Assembly (NCBI GenBank): GCA_963664245.1
Contig: OY760934.1
Location: 1,550,001 to 1,614,000 of the forward strand
Length of the DNA: 64,000 nt
From: GCA-2711565 sp963664245
GTDB taxonomy: Bacteria > Bacteroidota > Bacteroidia > Bacteroidales > GCA-2711565
Direction: 5' to 3'
Shown here: in pieces, positions 1 to 9,053 of the stretch
Layout: each line of letters starts with the position of its first letter
Position numbering within the stretch: the first letter of the stretch is position 1
Made by a program: the position numbers and the translations under genes
Notes under the pieces: model-generated
What the model was told of the DNA's origin: nothing
The model's database searches: none
Seen by the model: only the letters and a program-made list of their open reading frames with translations

Positions 1-560
1 GTATATGTCAGATGGCCTGTACCTACCGATAAAAGTTCGGCGGCAAGAATCGTGTTATTATATTTTTTGGGGAAGTCTTTTCTGAGTCGGTGAATCTTTG
101 CATACTCAGCAGAAAGCTTGCCTATCAGTTTTTTTTCAAACGATGGGGCTATTGCTTTTTCCTTTTTTAGTTCAGCAATCCTTTTTTGAATAAGATCAAG
201 AACCCGAAGATACTCATTATGAGCTTCGTTAGAAGGAGTTCCAAATGCTTTTACTTCATCGGGGTTAACATCTCCTTTAATTATAATTTCTCCGGGTTCC
301 AAATAAAATGTTATTATTTTCTTTGAACCTTGTTTTAAGTATACTTTGTCTCCAATAAACGGCTCCTGTTTTTTAAAAGTAAATTGTCCGCTTTCAGAAA
401 TTGTTTGATCCAGAACAGTATTATCAGAATATTTTAAAAGTTGCAGCTCCCCATCGGGCAAGTCCTTTATATATCCCTTTACCTCGTAGCCTTGTCCATT
501 AGACAAACAAGATATTAAAACAAGGCAAAGGATTGGGAAAAATATTTTTTTTAGTTTCAT
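1..560 (-). CDS. DUF4369-domain lipoprotein, probable thioredoxin-family protein (3' end outside window)
   Basis: The reading frame starts at the ATG complementary to 558-560 and stays open to the window edge, giving 186 residues. The N-terminus MKLKKIFFPILCLVLISC has a lipobox (LISC), so the product should be a lipid-anchored envelope protein. The following beta-rich stretch (about residues 24-120, with YEVKGYIKDLPDGELQLLKY and FYLEPGEIIIKGDV) is typical of DUF4369, which in Bacteroidota usually precedes a TlpA/ResA-like thioredoxin domain; that part would lie beyond the window, so the thioredoxin assignment is inferred from family architecture. It is the last gene seen of the sigma/fecR/susC/susD series and is separated from susD by a long hairpin. 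Domain call fairly sure, function unknown. Confidence 0.7.
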   Translation of the reverse strand, partial: MKLKKIFFPILCLVLISCLSNGQGYEVKGYIKDLPDGELQLLKYSDNTVLDQTISESGQFTFKKQEPFIGDKVYLKQGSKKIITFYLEPGEIIIKGDVNPDEVKAFGTPSNEAHNEYLRVLDLIQKRIAELKKEKAIAPSFEKKLIGKLSAEYAKIHRLRKDFPKKYNNTILAAELLSVGTGHLTY

Positions 561-623
561 TTCCGTGTTTTTATCCTTAAATAATAAATAAAGTATTTTC
601 TCGTTTTTCAACGAAATGGAAAG

Positions 624-685
624 TATGAATGAGGATGTTGGAACTCTAAATTTATTTTCGGGTTTTTACAACACCCTCATTCATA
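624..685 (-). repeat. Long inverted repeat between susD and the DUF4369 gene
   Basis: Two 17-nt arms (624-640 and 669-685) pair at 16 positions plus one wobble around a 28-nt loop. The left arm reads TATGAATGAGGATGTTG. No clean T-run follows on the minus strand, so an mRNA-stabilising or partially terminating hairpin is more likely than a full terminator. Confidence 0.6.
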
Positions 686-717
686 AGATATATTACAAGT
701 TATTAATCGTTAAACGA

Positions 718-2247
718 TTATTCATAAGTAACTCCGGAAGTAGTTCTATCATTTTCTTCTAACTCCAGATTCATTTCAATATAACCCGGCCAAATGGGCA
801 ATATTAATCTTGGATCGTCAGCAGGAACATTAATTTTCAAACTACTCAGATAATGGGTCATCGGCAAATGCAATCGTTTGATATCAAACAGACGCAGTTC
901 TTTTCCGTAAAGTTCCCTTCTTCTTTCCTTTAAAACTGCATCAATCACTGCCTCCTGATTATTTCCCAAGTCACCCAATGTGATGTCGGTATAGGTTCCT
1001 GTTTTGTAACGTTTAGACGCAAGCAGGTTAATGTCATCCAGGGCATCCTGTAGATGTCCAAGACGGGCATTACATTCGGCACGGGTTAAATACATCTCAG
1101 GAGATGTAACCGGCGTATTATAGGCTGAATTTGAGTTGGCTCCATCAATGCCATATCTGTATGTCGGGTGGTTACCATAGTAAATAAAAGAATATGCATT
1201 ACTACTCAACTTTGAGGTGGTGGTGGTGTTCCACCCACTAAACCAAAGGGTTCTTCGCAAATCATAATTTATATAATCCGTTCCGCTTCTGTCATACCCT
1301 GGATAAATTTGATTAAACGTTGTTGTGTCGAGATACATATAAGTGTACGTATATATGGCTTTTGGAGTAGTTTTATGTAAAAGTATCTCTTCATCAAACA
1401 TACGAGAGGTTTTTGTTATTGCTGTATAATAGGGATAATCGCCGGAGTATTGAGTGTTAAGGTCATACAAAAAGTCGTGTATTTGTAAACTTTTGTCTGC
1501 ATAAAACAGTGCATTTTCGTAATCGCCCATGTACAGATAAGTACGTGCTAAAATAGCATAAGTAGATGTTTTTGTGGGCCGGTGAGTATATCGGTCAACA
1601 TCGTCAGGTAAATCATCAACGGCTTCCAACAAATCGTTTAATATAAACTCATATACCTCTTGTATCCTCCTGCGCTCTAACGAAGGAAGCATTGCCGGTT
1701 TAGTAACAATTGGCACACCTAAATCGGTAGATGCGGTTGCTGGATTATAGGCTTTGGCATAACAATTAACCAGGGCCAAATACGCATAAGCACGGTGAAC
1801 TTTTGTTTCGGCAATAAGCTGGGCTTTAATATCATCATCTTCCAGTTTTTCAATTTCCTCAAGAATAATAGAAGTGAGTGAGCCAACATAATATGGAGAT
1901 TTCCAATTGAAATCATCTTTAAGCCCTTCATAGTTCCATACATATTCATCAAAGGTGAACAATCCCTGAAAATGCATTTTGGTTGAAGTCCATCTGCTCC
2001 AATAAGTTGAATCGATAGAAACATCGTCCGTAAGCACATCAACCATCGCTATGGTTTGAGAAAGAGAATGGGTATATCCTTTATCATTATCGGCAGCATC
2101 CAATAACTTTCGGAAATCACTGGTTGTTTTTGCAATTGCAATTCCTTTTGGTAATACCGAAAGGAATTCTTCTTCCTTGTTACAGCCAGGCAGTATAAAT
2201 AGCAACAAAAGAAGAAACTGAGTATATTTTAAAATTTTATTTTTCAT
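718..2247 (-). CDS. SusD/RagB family surface nutrient-binding lipoprotein
   Basis: This 509-residue protein starts MKNKILKYTQFLLLLLFILP followed by a lipobox Cys (PGCN), so it is exported and lipidated. It has the SusD layout: an N-terminal SusD-like segment, TPR-like helices (TYAILARTYLYMGDYENALF), and the C-terminal RagB/SusD part with PEMYLTRAECNARLGHLQDA and KERRRELYGKELRLFDIKRL. SusD proteins cap the SusC channel at the cell surface and help capture the substrate. The gene begins 16 bp after the susC stop, so the two are cotranscribed. Nothing in the sequence identifies the substrate, and no glycoside hydrolase is nearby. Confidence 0.95.
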   Translation of the reverse strand: MKNKILKYTQFLLLLLFILPGCNKEEEFLSVLPKGIAIAKTTSDFRKLLDAADNDKGYTHSLSQTIAMVDVLTDDVSIDSTYWSRWTSTKMHFQGLFTFDEYVWNYEGLKDDFNWKSPYYVGSLTSIILEEIEKLEDDDIKAQLIAETKVHRAYAYLALVNCYAKAYNPATASTDLGVPIVTKPAMLPSLERRRIQEVYEFILNDLLEAVDDLPDDVDRYTHRPTKTSTYAILARTYLYMGDYENALFYADKSLQIHDFLYDLNTQYSGDYPYYTAITKTSRMFDEEILLHKTTPKAIYTYTYMYLDTTTFNQIYPGYDRSGTDYINYDLRRTLWFSGWNTTTTSKLSSNAYSFIYYGNHPTYRYGIDGANSNSAYNTPVTSPEMYLTRAECNARLGHLQDALDDINLLASKRYKTGTYTDITLGDLGNNQEAVIDAVLKERRRELYGKELRLFDIKRLHLPMTHYLSSLKINVPADDPRLILPIWPGYIEMNLELEENDRTTSGVTYE

Positions 2248-2263
2248 GATTTTGTTTTTTTTA

Positions 2264-5200
2264 TTAAAAATCCAATTTCAAACCAACTGAGAATTCAGGC
2301 CTGTTTCGTACCACATAGTTCAAAGCACTGTATTTTGAACTGCTATAAGGTGGGTTTTCAGGATCTATGCCTTTACTGTTAGCAACCCAAATTGCCCCCA
2401 GGTTACGGGCTTCAAGCCTAATGATGGCACTTTTAATCCATTTAACAGAGGAAACAGGAATCCTATAGGCAAGGTTAATGCTCTGTATCCTGATATTTCC
2501 GGCATTCAGAGCTTTTCTGTCATTATAGTGTTCCAGAAGGTTTGTAATATAATTGAATGTTCCATTTGTTATTTTTTCATTCATAGAGAACATACTTGCT
2601 GTTTCGGCATCTTCGGGAGATTGCCAACGATTTACCATGATTCCGGGGAGCCAGGTAAAATATTTATTTGAATTCAAGTATTGCGTCATGATATAAGTTG
2701 GTGGATAATCGTCCCAGAATTTATGCCCAAATTTATATGACAAACGAATGGTAAGCTCAAAATTCTTATAAGTAAACGTATTCATGAAGGCTCCGTATAT
2801 TTTAGGATCTCTTTGCCCTACAAATGTCAACACCGAGTCGGCGTCTAATGTAGTCCATGAAGGAGAATCAGCGGCAGAATAAACCGTATTTTTCCCATAA
2901 TAAAACTGTGGCATCCCGTTTTCATCATAGCCTGCCCATCGCATAGCAGCCATGTAGCTTACAGGCTGTCCGTCAACATGATAAGCATACGATGACATAA
3001 GATAATATGACCAATAGGTTGCATTTCTGGTATAACCGTCAGTCATATTTTTATTTGCCCCTAAATTAAACGTTGACCTCCATGTAAAATCTTCATGATT
3101 TACTATTGTTGATGAAAGGTTCAGCTCAACCCCGGTGTTTTTTATATCCCCGGCATTTACGGTTGCTTTATTATTTTGGAAACCATAAGTGCCATTAACC
3201 GCTGTTGAAACCAAAACATTGGAAGTCCGTTTTGAATAGTATTCTAAACTACCTTTTACTTTGTTTTTAAATACAGTAAAATCAGCTCCAATATTAAACA
3301 CTTTTGTTTTTTCCCAAGTTAAGTCAGGATTGGGAGCTGTTGTAACTGCCGAAAAAGGAAGTTGGGTAACCGGATCGATATTAGAGTAGCCTTTTATATA
3401 AGGGCTGGCACTTTTATCAATAAAACCGTTGAAGCCATAAGAAGCCCTTAGCCTAAGATAATCGAGGTACTTTATATCCTTAAAAAACGGTTCTTTGCTA
3501 ACAGTCCATCCAAGACCTACCGACCATTGAGGCAAATCCCGGTAATCAGGAGCCTGGCCATATAAGTTAGTTTTATCAATCCTGAGGCTGGCCGTTAAAT
3601 CGTACCTTTTTTTAAAGGTATAGCCCAAATTTCCGTAGTATGAAACATAGCGTCTGTCTTTACCCGACAAGCCAGTATAGTAAAATGTCCCAGGCAGAAC
3701 AGCAATGGTAGGATAAGAAGGGTTTTCCCCATTTATCATGGTATAAGAGGTTGTAAAATCTATAGATGTATTATATGTAAGAGATTGTGGATCATAACCA
3801 TAAAGCCCGTATGGGATACGTTCATAGTAATCCTTCTTCCACTCCGTTCCTCCTAATAATTTAAATTCATGTTCCCCTATTTTTTTATTATAGATAAACT
3901 GGAGCCTGGCAGCATGAGAATATGTGCTTGTTCTCCTCTCAAAAAGTTGCCCACCCAAAGGAATGGGATAAGTACCATCCGGCTGTGCATAGTAGTTAAC
4001 CGAGTTTCTTACCTGCCAGCTTTCTTCATTATAATATTTACGTTCGAGTCTGTTTTTGCGGATATACTGATAAGACAATTCTATTGATAATGGTTTAACC
4101 GGTTTCAATATCATCTTTGCATTTAACCTCAAATCGGTTGTTTTGGTTGTATTATCCATATTATCAACCTCTCGTTTCAGGTTCCAATCCCAGTCATAAG
4201 GGAGGTTATATTTTTGGGCAGTATCTCTTCGCTGTGCCGTAGAAAAATCATAAAATTTATCATGAACACCATATTCCCTTATCATGGGCATATAATCTCC
4301 ATTGTCATCCAGTATACGAGAATGTTGTGTGATGTAATTTAAATCGCCTATCTCCACTCCATTTGAAGTATTCTCATCAACTGAGAAATTTACTCCCGCT
4401 GAAAATTTGAGCCATTTTGTCGGAGTGTAATCGTCTTTTATATTTGCCATAAAATTAAAATCAGACTTCCCTTTGGTATACAAATCATTGAGGGTTGCGG
4501 TAAGCGATGTTCTTGTTTTATGGTATTTTCCGCCACTTTGTATTGACAAATTCATTCTTTTTTTGCTCTCCGGACGTAAAAATAATTCCGAAAATTCATC
4601 CCTAACATCCAAATGCGAAAGCTCTTCAAATTTTGCATTCCCTGCTTCTTCTGTAATGTTCCCTGCTTTCATATCCACTAAGGTTCGGATTATGTCAGGG
4701 AGATCATATTTATCATAATAGGTTGTTAAAAGGTTATCGAACCAATCATGTTCTAAAATCATCCATCGATAAATCTCGGCTGATTCTTCACTACTGGCCC
4801 ATGGTATTTTAGATAAATCAGGCTTTGGTTTGCTCACAAAATCGAGAGAAAGACTATAAGAAGGTTTTTGTGTTTTAACATCGCTCTTTTTTGTTTTGAT
4901 AACAATAACACCATTTGCAGCCTGGGCGCCCCATATTGAAGCTGCAGCTGCATCTTTCAACACCGTTACACTTTCAACATCATCAGGATTGATTGAGTTC
5001 CACGGATCTGAAACAGTAGGATCCATTGCAAAACCATCAATAACAACTAAAGGATTTTTATCTCCAAAAGTGCTTATTCCCCGGATAACAATACTTTTGC
5101 TATCATCTTCGCCTCCATAAGGGTCATCATCGTAATTTGGTTCGAAGAAAAGTCCCGGAACCAGATCTTCCAATCTGTCTTTCAGGTTAAAACTACTTCC

Positions 5201-5926
5201 TGCTTGTTTTAATTCTGCTTCACCAACTGTACTAAATGAACCGGTAACCCTTTCTTTCGGCAGGGTTTGATAACCAGTTATAACCACTTCTCCTAAATTT
5301 GTCGCTGTTTCATTAAGAGCAATGGTAAAATCACGTTGTTTTCCAACTGTTAATGTTTTGGTTTCAAAACCAATAAAACTAATCCTTAAAACAGTAGCTT
5401 CTGACGGAACAGACAAAGTAAACTGCCCCTCATCATTAGTAGTTATCCCTTTATTGGTTCCACTAATTATAACCGTTGCACCGGGTAAGGGGAAAGCGTT
5501 TTTGTCGACAACTTTACCACTAATTTTAATTGAGTTTTTTTCTTTTGATTCATTTTTCTTTTTCGCTGGCATGCTCTTTAACACGATGATATTGTTTTTA
5601 ACCTCGTACTCTAGTCCAAGAGGCGGTAAAATATCATCTAAAAATGCCTTGAGTGATTTATTGATCACATCCACACTCAATTTTTTATCTGTATCGATCT
5701 CAGACTGGTTGTACAAAAAGCCAACCCCGGTCTGGGTTTCTACAGATTTTAATACCTCATAAAGGCTTACATTTTTTACATTCAAAGTTACCTTTGCCGT
5801 TTTAAAATCACTTGCCCGGCCTTGAAAGCAAAGGACAACCAAGAACATTAACAGAAATGTTCTAACCTTTTGTTTGTAAGCTTCCTCATAATAAATGAGA
5901 AATTGATTAAGTAAGTTTTTTTTCAT
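2264..5926 (-). CDS. SusC/RagA family TonB-dependent transporter with STN signalling domain
   Basis: A 1220-residue outer-membrane transporter. After an N-terminal segment that probably contains the export signal (hydrophobic run FLLMFLVVLCFQ), residues about 45-115 form a secretin/TonB N-terminal (STN) domain (VTLNVKNVSLYEVLKSVETQ), the part that contacts FecR-type anti-sigma factors. A carboxypeptidase-regulatory-like domain follows (about 133-215, ISGKVVDKNAFPLPGATVII), then the TonB plug (about 220-345, with IRGISTFGDKNPLVVIDGFA) and the barrel ending in EFSVGLKLDF with a terminal Phe. It imports the ligand captured by SusD using TonB energy. The STN domain agrees with the fecR and sigma genes immediately upstream. 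Substrate unknown. Confidence 0.95.
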   Translation of the reverse strand: MKKNLLNQFLIYYEEAYKQKVRTFLLMFLVVLCFQGRASDFKTAKVTLNVKNVSLYEVLKSVETQTGVGFLYNQSEIDTDKKLSVDVINKSLKAFLDDILPPLGLEYEVKNNIIVLKSMPAKKKNESKEKNSIKISGKVVDKNAFPLPGATVIISGTNKGITTNDEGQFTLSVPSEATVLRISFIGFETKTLTVGKQRDFTIALNETATNLGEVVITGYQTLPKERVTGSFSTVGEAELKQAGSSFNLKDRLEDLVPGLFFEPNYDDDPYGGEDDSKSIVIRGISTFGDKNPLVVIDGFAMDPTVSDPWNSINPDDVESVTVLKDAAAASIWGAQAANGVIVIKTKKSDVKTQKPSYSLSLDFVSKPKPDLSKIPWASSEESAEIYRWMILEHDWFDNLLTTYYDKYDLPDIIRTLVDMKAGNITEEAGNAKFEELSHLDVRDEFSELFLRPESKKRMNLSIQSGGKYHKTRTSLTATLNDLYTKGKSDFNFMANIKDDYTPTKWLKFSAGVNFSVDENTSNGVEIGDLNYITQHSRILDDNGDYMPMIREYGVHDKFYDFSTAQRRDTAQKYNLPYDWDWNLKREVDNMDNTTKTTDLRLNAKMILKPVKPLSIELSYQYIRKNRLERKYYNEESWQVRNSVNYYAQPDGTYPIPLGGQLFERRTSTYSHAARLQFIYNKKIGEHEFKLLGGTEWKKDYYERIPYGLYGYDPQSLTYNTSIDFTTSYTMINGENPSYPTIAVLPGTFYYTGLSGKDRRYVSYYGNLGYTFKKRYDLTASLRIDKTNLYGQAPDYRDLPQWSVGLGWTVSKEPFFKDIKYLDYLRLRASYGFNGFIDKSASPYIKGYSNIDPVTQLPFSAVTTAPNPDLTWEKTKVFNIGADFTVFKNKVKGSLEYYSKRTSNVLVSTAVNGTYGFQNNKATVNAGDIKNTGVELNLSSTIVNHEDFTWRSTFNLGANKNMTDGYTRNATYWSYYLMSSYAYHVDGQPVSYMAAMRWAGYDENGMPQFYYGKNTVYSAADSPSWTTLDADSVLTFVGQRDPKIYGAFMNTFTYKNFELTIRLSYKFGHKFWDDYPPTYIMTQYLNSNKYFTWLPGIMVNRWQSPEDAETASMFSMNEKITNGTFNYITNLLEHYNDRKALNAGNIRIQSINLAYRIPVSSVKWIKSAIIRLEARNLGAIWVANSKGIDPENPPYSSSKYSALNYVVRNRPEFSVGLKLDF

Positions 5927-5975
5927 ACTTTTGTGGTGTTAATTAAACATTTGAAAAAAGGACTTTCCTTTTTCC

Positions 5976-5999
5976 CGGAATATGTTAGTGCATATTCCG
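5976..5999 (-). repeat. Hairpin at the fecR/susC junction
   Basis: A perfect 9-bp inverted repeat, CGGAATATG (5976-5984) and CATATTCCG (5991-5999), spans the fecR stop codon. A T-run follows only on the plus strand, so for the minus-strand operon it is not a standard terminator; it may act as an RNA processing or stability element between the regulator and transporter genes. Confidence 0.45.
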
Positions 6000-7196
6000 T
6001 TTTTTATTTGCACTATATACAACTATAGCGTTTTCATTATAATCAAAATTCACACTGTTTGTTTCTTCCATAAGTTCCAGAAAAGATTCGCCGTTTTCAA
6101 AGCGGGGCATAATACCGGAAAAAATTTGCCTTTTTGCTTCGTCATCATTATAAAATACTTCTACATTGTACCAACGGGCAAACTTTTTCATAATATCTTC
6201 CAGAGATGTTTTGTTAAAATTAAATTTCCCTTCAACCCACGAGGTATATAAAGATACATCCACATCATTTACTGTAATACTAATCGTATCTCCCAGGTTT
6301 AAACTGGCCTGTTGAGAAGGTTTTAGAGTACATGATTGGTGTGAATCGCTTATGCTTTCATTCACAAAAACACTTCCTTCGACCAAGGTGGTATGCAAAA
6401 TGTTTTCATCAGGATAGGCCGACACATTGAATTTTGTTCCCAGCACTTTAACATTCATCCCATTGGCATGAACAATGAACGGACGGCTTTTATCTTTGCT
6501 AACTTCAAAATAAGCCTCGCCCTTTAAATAAACCTTTCTTTCTTTAACATTCGGAACCGCAAAATACCGGAGTTCTGTTTCAGAATTTATCCATACCCTG
6601 GTTCCGTCAGAAAGGGTCAGATCATACTCTCCGCCTTTTGGAACCCTGATTGAGTGGTAAACCGGCGTTTCCGTTTCATCCTGTAATTTATTTTCATAAT
6701 AAACTTTCCCGGAATCTATTTTTATTTCCATCAGGTTTTTACGATCCTGAAAAACAGTGTCGCGCTTGCCCAATTCAATAACAGTTCCATTATCCAATTT
6801 TAATTGAGCCATTCTTTCTCCGGGTTTTATTTGGACTGTATTTTGCGAATCAATCACGTCATTGGTAATAAACCATGCAATAAAAGCAATAAACAATGGA
6901 ATAAGAAGAATGGCCGCATATTTCAATAAACGTTTATAGAGAAATACAAGCGGTTTTTTATGGCTTGAACTTATTTGGCTATAAATATTCGCCCATATTT
7001 TTTCCTGATCAAGCATTTTAATATTCTCCTCCCTTTTTCCAAAATCAGAACTGATTCCAATTTTTTTATATAACAAAGGATGAGTGGGATCAGATTGCAA
7101 CCAGCTATCAAGCCTCGATTGTTCATCATCTTCAAGTTTTCTGAGATAACTTAAAGCTATAATCCTACTTATTTCTATGTGTTGTTTAAATTTCAT
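5985..7196 (-). CDS. FecR-family anti-sigma factor
   Basis: The 403-residue product has a cytoplasmic N-terminal region (1-90), a single membrane helix at about 91-112 (AAILLIPLFIAFIAWFI), a periplasmic FecR domain (about 185-285, with VPKGGEYDLTLSDGTRVWIN and KGEAYFEVSKDKSRPFIVHA) and a DUF4974 C-terminal domain (about 325-400, FNKTSLEDIMKKFARWYNVE). Such proteins hold the cognate ECF sigma factor and release it when the STN domain of a loaded SusC transporter contacts the periplasmic domain. The neighbours are the matching partners: sigma gene 135 bp upstream, STN-bearing susC 58 bp downstream. The 135-bp gap could hold a separate promoter. Confidence 0.95.
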   Translation of the reverse strand: MKFKQHIEISRIIALSYLRKLEDDEQSRLDSWLQSDPTHPLLYKKIGISSDFGKREENIKMLDQEKIWANIYSQISSSHKKPLVFLYKRLLKYAAILLIPLFIAFIAWFITNDVIDSQNTVQIKPGERMAQLKLDNGTVIELGKRDTVFQDRKNLMEIKIDSGKVYYENKLQDETETPVYHSIRVPKGGEYDLTLSDGTRVWINSETELRYFAVPNVKERKVYLKGEAYFEVSKDKSRPFIVHANGMNVKVLGTKFNVSAYPDENILHTTLVEGSVFVNESISDSHQSCTLKPSQQASLNLGDTISITVNDVDVSLYTSWVEGKFNFNKTSLEDIMKKFARWYNVEVFYNDDEAKRQIFSGIMPRFENGESFLELMEETNSVNFDYNENAIVVYSANKKRNMH

Positions 7197-7331
7197 GTAT
7201 CAAAAAAGTATTTCTCTCTTACTAATTAATTAACATTAACTTAAAAACAGGGTGACTGAATTCCAAAAATAAATGTGGAACCCATTCATATTTCTAAATA
7301 TAAGAAGCTGATTAGGTGAAAGCTACAAAAG

Positions 7332-7895
7332 CTAGTTAAAAAATATCCGGGAAAGAATAAACAATAAAAAGTAATGATCCTTCAGGTTTTCTCTTAGCTT
7401 TTGAAAAGCTCTCAACTTTAAACTCTTTACAGTATTAACACTAATATCTAGTGTTTCGGCAATTTCTTTTACTTTGTGCCCCTTCATGATCAATTCAATA
7501 ATATTTTTTGTTTGAGGAGGCAAATCATTTACAGCATCAAGCACCAATTTGACGGTTTCTTCTTCTATAATTAAATCTTTAAAATAGAACGCTTCATTGC
7601 TTTTAATATATTCATGATGCTTCAGGTGGATTTTATTTGTCCGGATATAATTCAGTCCTTTGTTCTTAATTATTTTATATAAAAAAGATTTTACCCCATC
7701 CGGAGTTTCAAATTCTTTACGCTTGTTCCAATAAACAAGCAAAGCTTCCTGCACAATATCAGCAGCTTCTTCTTTATCTTTAATTAGCTGAACAGCAAAA
7801 GAAGCCAATGAAGGGAAAAGGCTGTCGTACAACTCTTTAAATGCGCCAATTTCTCCCTTTGCAACCTTACTTATAGTATGTTCTGAAACGTGCAT
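7332..7895 (-). CDS. ECF RNA polymerase sigma factor (FecI-like)
   Basis: This 187-residue sigma-70 family protein has region 2 near residues 15-80 (DIVQEALLVYWNKR, contacting RNA polymerase and the -10 element) and region 4 near 125-180, with a helix-turn-helix VKEIAETLDISVNTVKSLKL that reads the -35 element. No region 3 is present, as expected for ECF factors. It heads the sigma/fecR/susC/susD series and should be controlled by the FecR protein encoded next. A housekeeping promoter element lies 7 bp upstream of the ATG, suggesting a very short or absent leader. Confidence 0.94.
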   Translation of the reverse strand: MHVSEHTISKVAKGEIGAFKELYDSLFPSLASFAVQLIKDKEEAADIVQEALLVYWNKRKEFETPDGVKSFLYKIIKNKGLNYIRTNKIHLKHHEYIKSNEAFYFKDLIIEEETVKLVLDAVNDLPPQTKNIIELIMKGHKVKEIAETLDISVNTVKSLKLRAFQKLRENLKDHYFLLFILSRIFFN

Positions 7896-7902
7896 TACAT
7901 GA

Positions 7903-7910
7903 CAAAAATA
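7903..7910 (-). promoter_or_regulatory. Bacteroidota -7 promoter element (TATTTTTG) for the ECF sigma gene
   Basis: The minus strand reads TATTTTTG, matching TAnnTTTG, only 7 nt before the sigma-factor ATG (7895). If used, the transcript would start at or near the start codon. No convincing -33 TTTG was found. Confidence 0.4.
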
Positions 7911-7966
7911 GATTATATTTTGTTAATTGGGAAAAAACAATGTTTTATTTGTATAAAAATCCAAGC

Positions 7967-8003
7967 AAAAAAAAGCCCCTATTTTTATAAAAACAGGGGC
8001 TTT
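7967..8003 (-). terminator. Intrinsic terminator after korAB
   Basis: AAAGCCCCT (7972-7980) and AGGGGCTTT (7995-8003) pair, and the interior AT-rich bases extend the stem. On the minus strand the hairpin is followed by a T-run (complement of the A-run ending at 7971). It lies directly behind the korB stop and separates it from the sigma-factor gene. Confidence 0.85.
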
Positions 8004-8022
8004 ATAAATATAAAGAGAAGGA

Positions 8023-9051
8023 TTAAATTTCCCAGGTATGACCACTATTTAACAAGTCGTCAACACATTTGATGGAAGATGTTCTTTTGCAATTCTCAAT
8101 GCTTTCCATCAATAAATCGTCATAAGTTTCGTGTTTTGCTGCACGGATTACTCCCATAGCCACCGGAAATTCCGGGGCTGACATACGAGCCAGCATATTA
8201 TGAATTCCAGGGTCTTCCTGGTAAGGATCGTGAACTAAAATATTATCTTTAGTAATTCCGTTTTCACCAATTTTAACTACTTTCAAGGAGGTTCCTTCCA
8301 AGATCAAACCTTTGTCCGATTCTTTACCAAAAATCATTGGTTTTCCGGCTTTCAAATGAATCTGGTTATCATGTTTAGTTTCCCTGCCAGTGATCAGATC
8401 ATGAATTTTATTACTAAAAATCACACAGTTTTGAAGAATTTCAACCACCGATGTTCCTTTGTGTTTGGCAGCTTCAAGCATTACCTCAACCATCATTTTC
8501 GGGTTGTTATCAACGGCACGGGCAAAGAAAGTTCCCTGTGCACCAATAACCAACTCGCCAGGATTGAACGGGTTTTCATAGGTTCCCTGCGGAGAAGTTT
8601 TGGTTTTGCTACCTTTAGGGGTAGTGGGCGAAAACTGCCCTTTGGTTAATCCGTAAATTTTATTGTTAAACAAAATAATATTAAAGTCAATATTACGGCG
8701 AACCACATGAATAAAGTGGTTTCCACCAATTGCCGTACAATCGCCATCACCGGTAATCATCCAAACGTTCAGTTTCGGGTTGGCTAATTTAACCCCCGAA
8801 GCAATAGCCGCAGCACGTCCGTGAATTCCATGAATACCATAGGTGTTCATATAATAAGGAAAACGAGAAGAACAACCGATTCCTGATACAACCATAATGT
8901 CTTCTTTACGAGCACCCAGTTGAGGAAATACTTTTTCCATAGAAGATAAAATCGCGTGGTCGCCACAACCCGGGCACCATTTTACCATCTGGTCGCTTTT
9001 AAAATCTTCTTGTGTCAGTTGGATAATATCTGATTTATTTTCTGTTGTCAT
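8023..9051 (-). CDS. korB: 2-oxoglutarate:ferredoxin oxidoreductase, beta (ThDP-binding) subunit
   Basis: The 342-residue subunit binds thiamine diphosphate. It shows the beta-subunit signature near the N-terminus (WCPGCGDHAILSSMEKVF), the cluster-associated GIGCSSRFPYY, and the ThDP/Mg motif region MITGDGDCTAIGGNHFIHVV followed by NNKIYGLTKGQFSPTT. With KorA it decarboxylates 2-oxoglutarate oxidatively to succinyl-CoA, passing electrons to ferredoxin, or runs in reverse. The gene lies 2 bp after korA on the same strand, with a terminator behind it. A related 2-oxoacid substrate cannot be wholly excluded, but the KorAB two-subunit architecture argues for 2-oxoglutarate. Confidence 0.93.
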   Translation of the reverse strand: MTTENKSDIIQLTQEDFKSDQMVKWCPGCGDHAILSSMEKVFPQLGARKEDIMVVSGIGCSSRFPYYMNTYGIHGIHGRAAAIASGVKLANPKLNVWMITGDGDCTAIGGNHFIHVVRRNIDFNIILFNNKIYGLTKGQFSPTTPKGSKTKTSPQGTYENPFNPGELVIGAQGTFFARAVDNNPKMMVEVMLEAAKHKGTSVVEILQNCVIFSNKIHDLITGRETKHDNQIHLKAGKPMIFGKESDKGLILEGTSLKVVKIGENGITKDNILVHDPYQEDPGIHNMLARMSAPEFPVAMGVIRAAKHETYDDLLMESIENCKRTSSIKCVDDLLNSGHTWEI

Positions 9052-9053
9052 GA

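Noticed and set aside
5322..5762. 146-codon plus-strand frame inside the first susC
   Set aside because: Antisense to the conserved STN and carboxypeptidase-like domains; no independent evidence for a gene.
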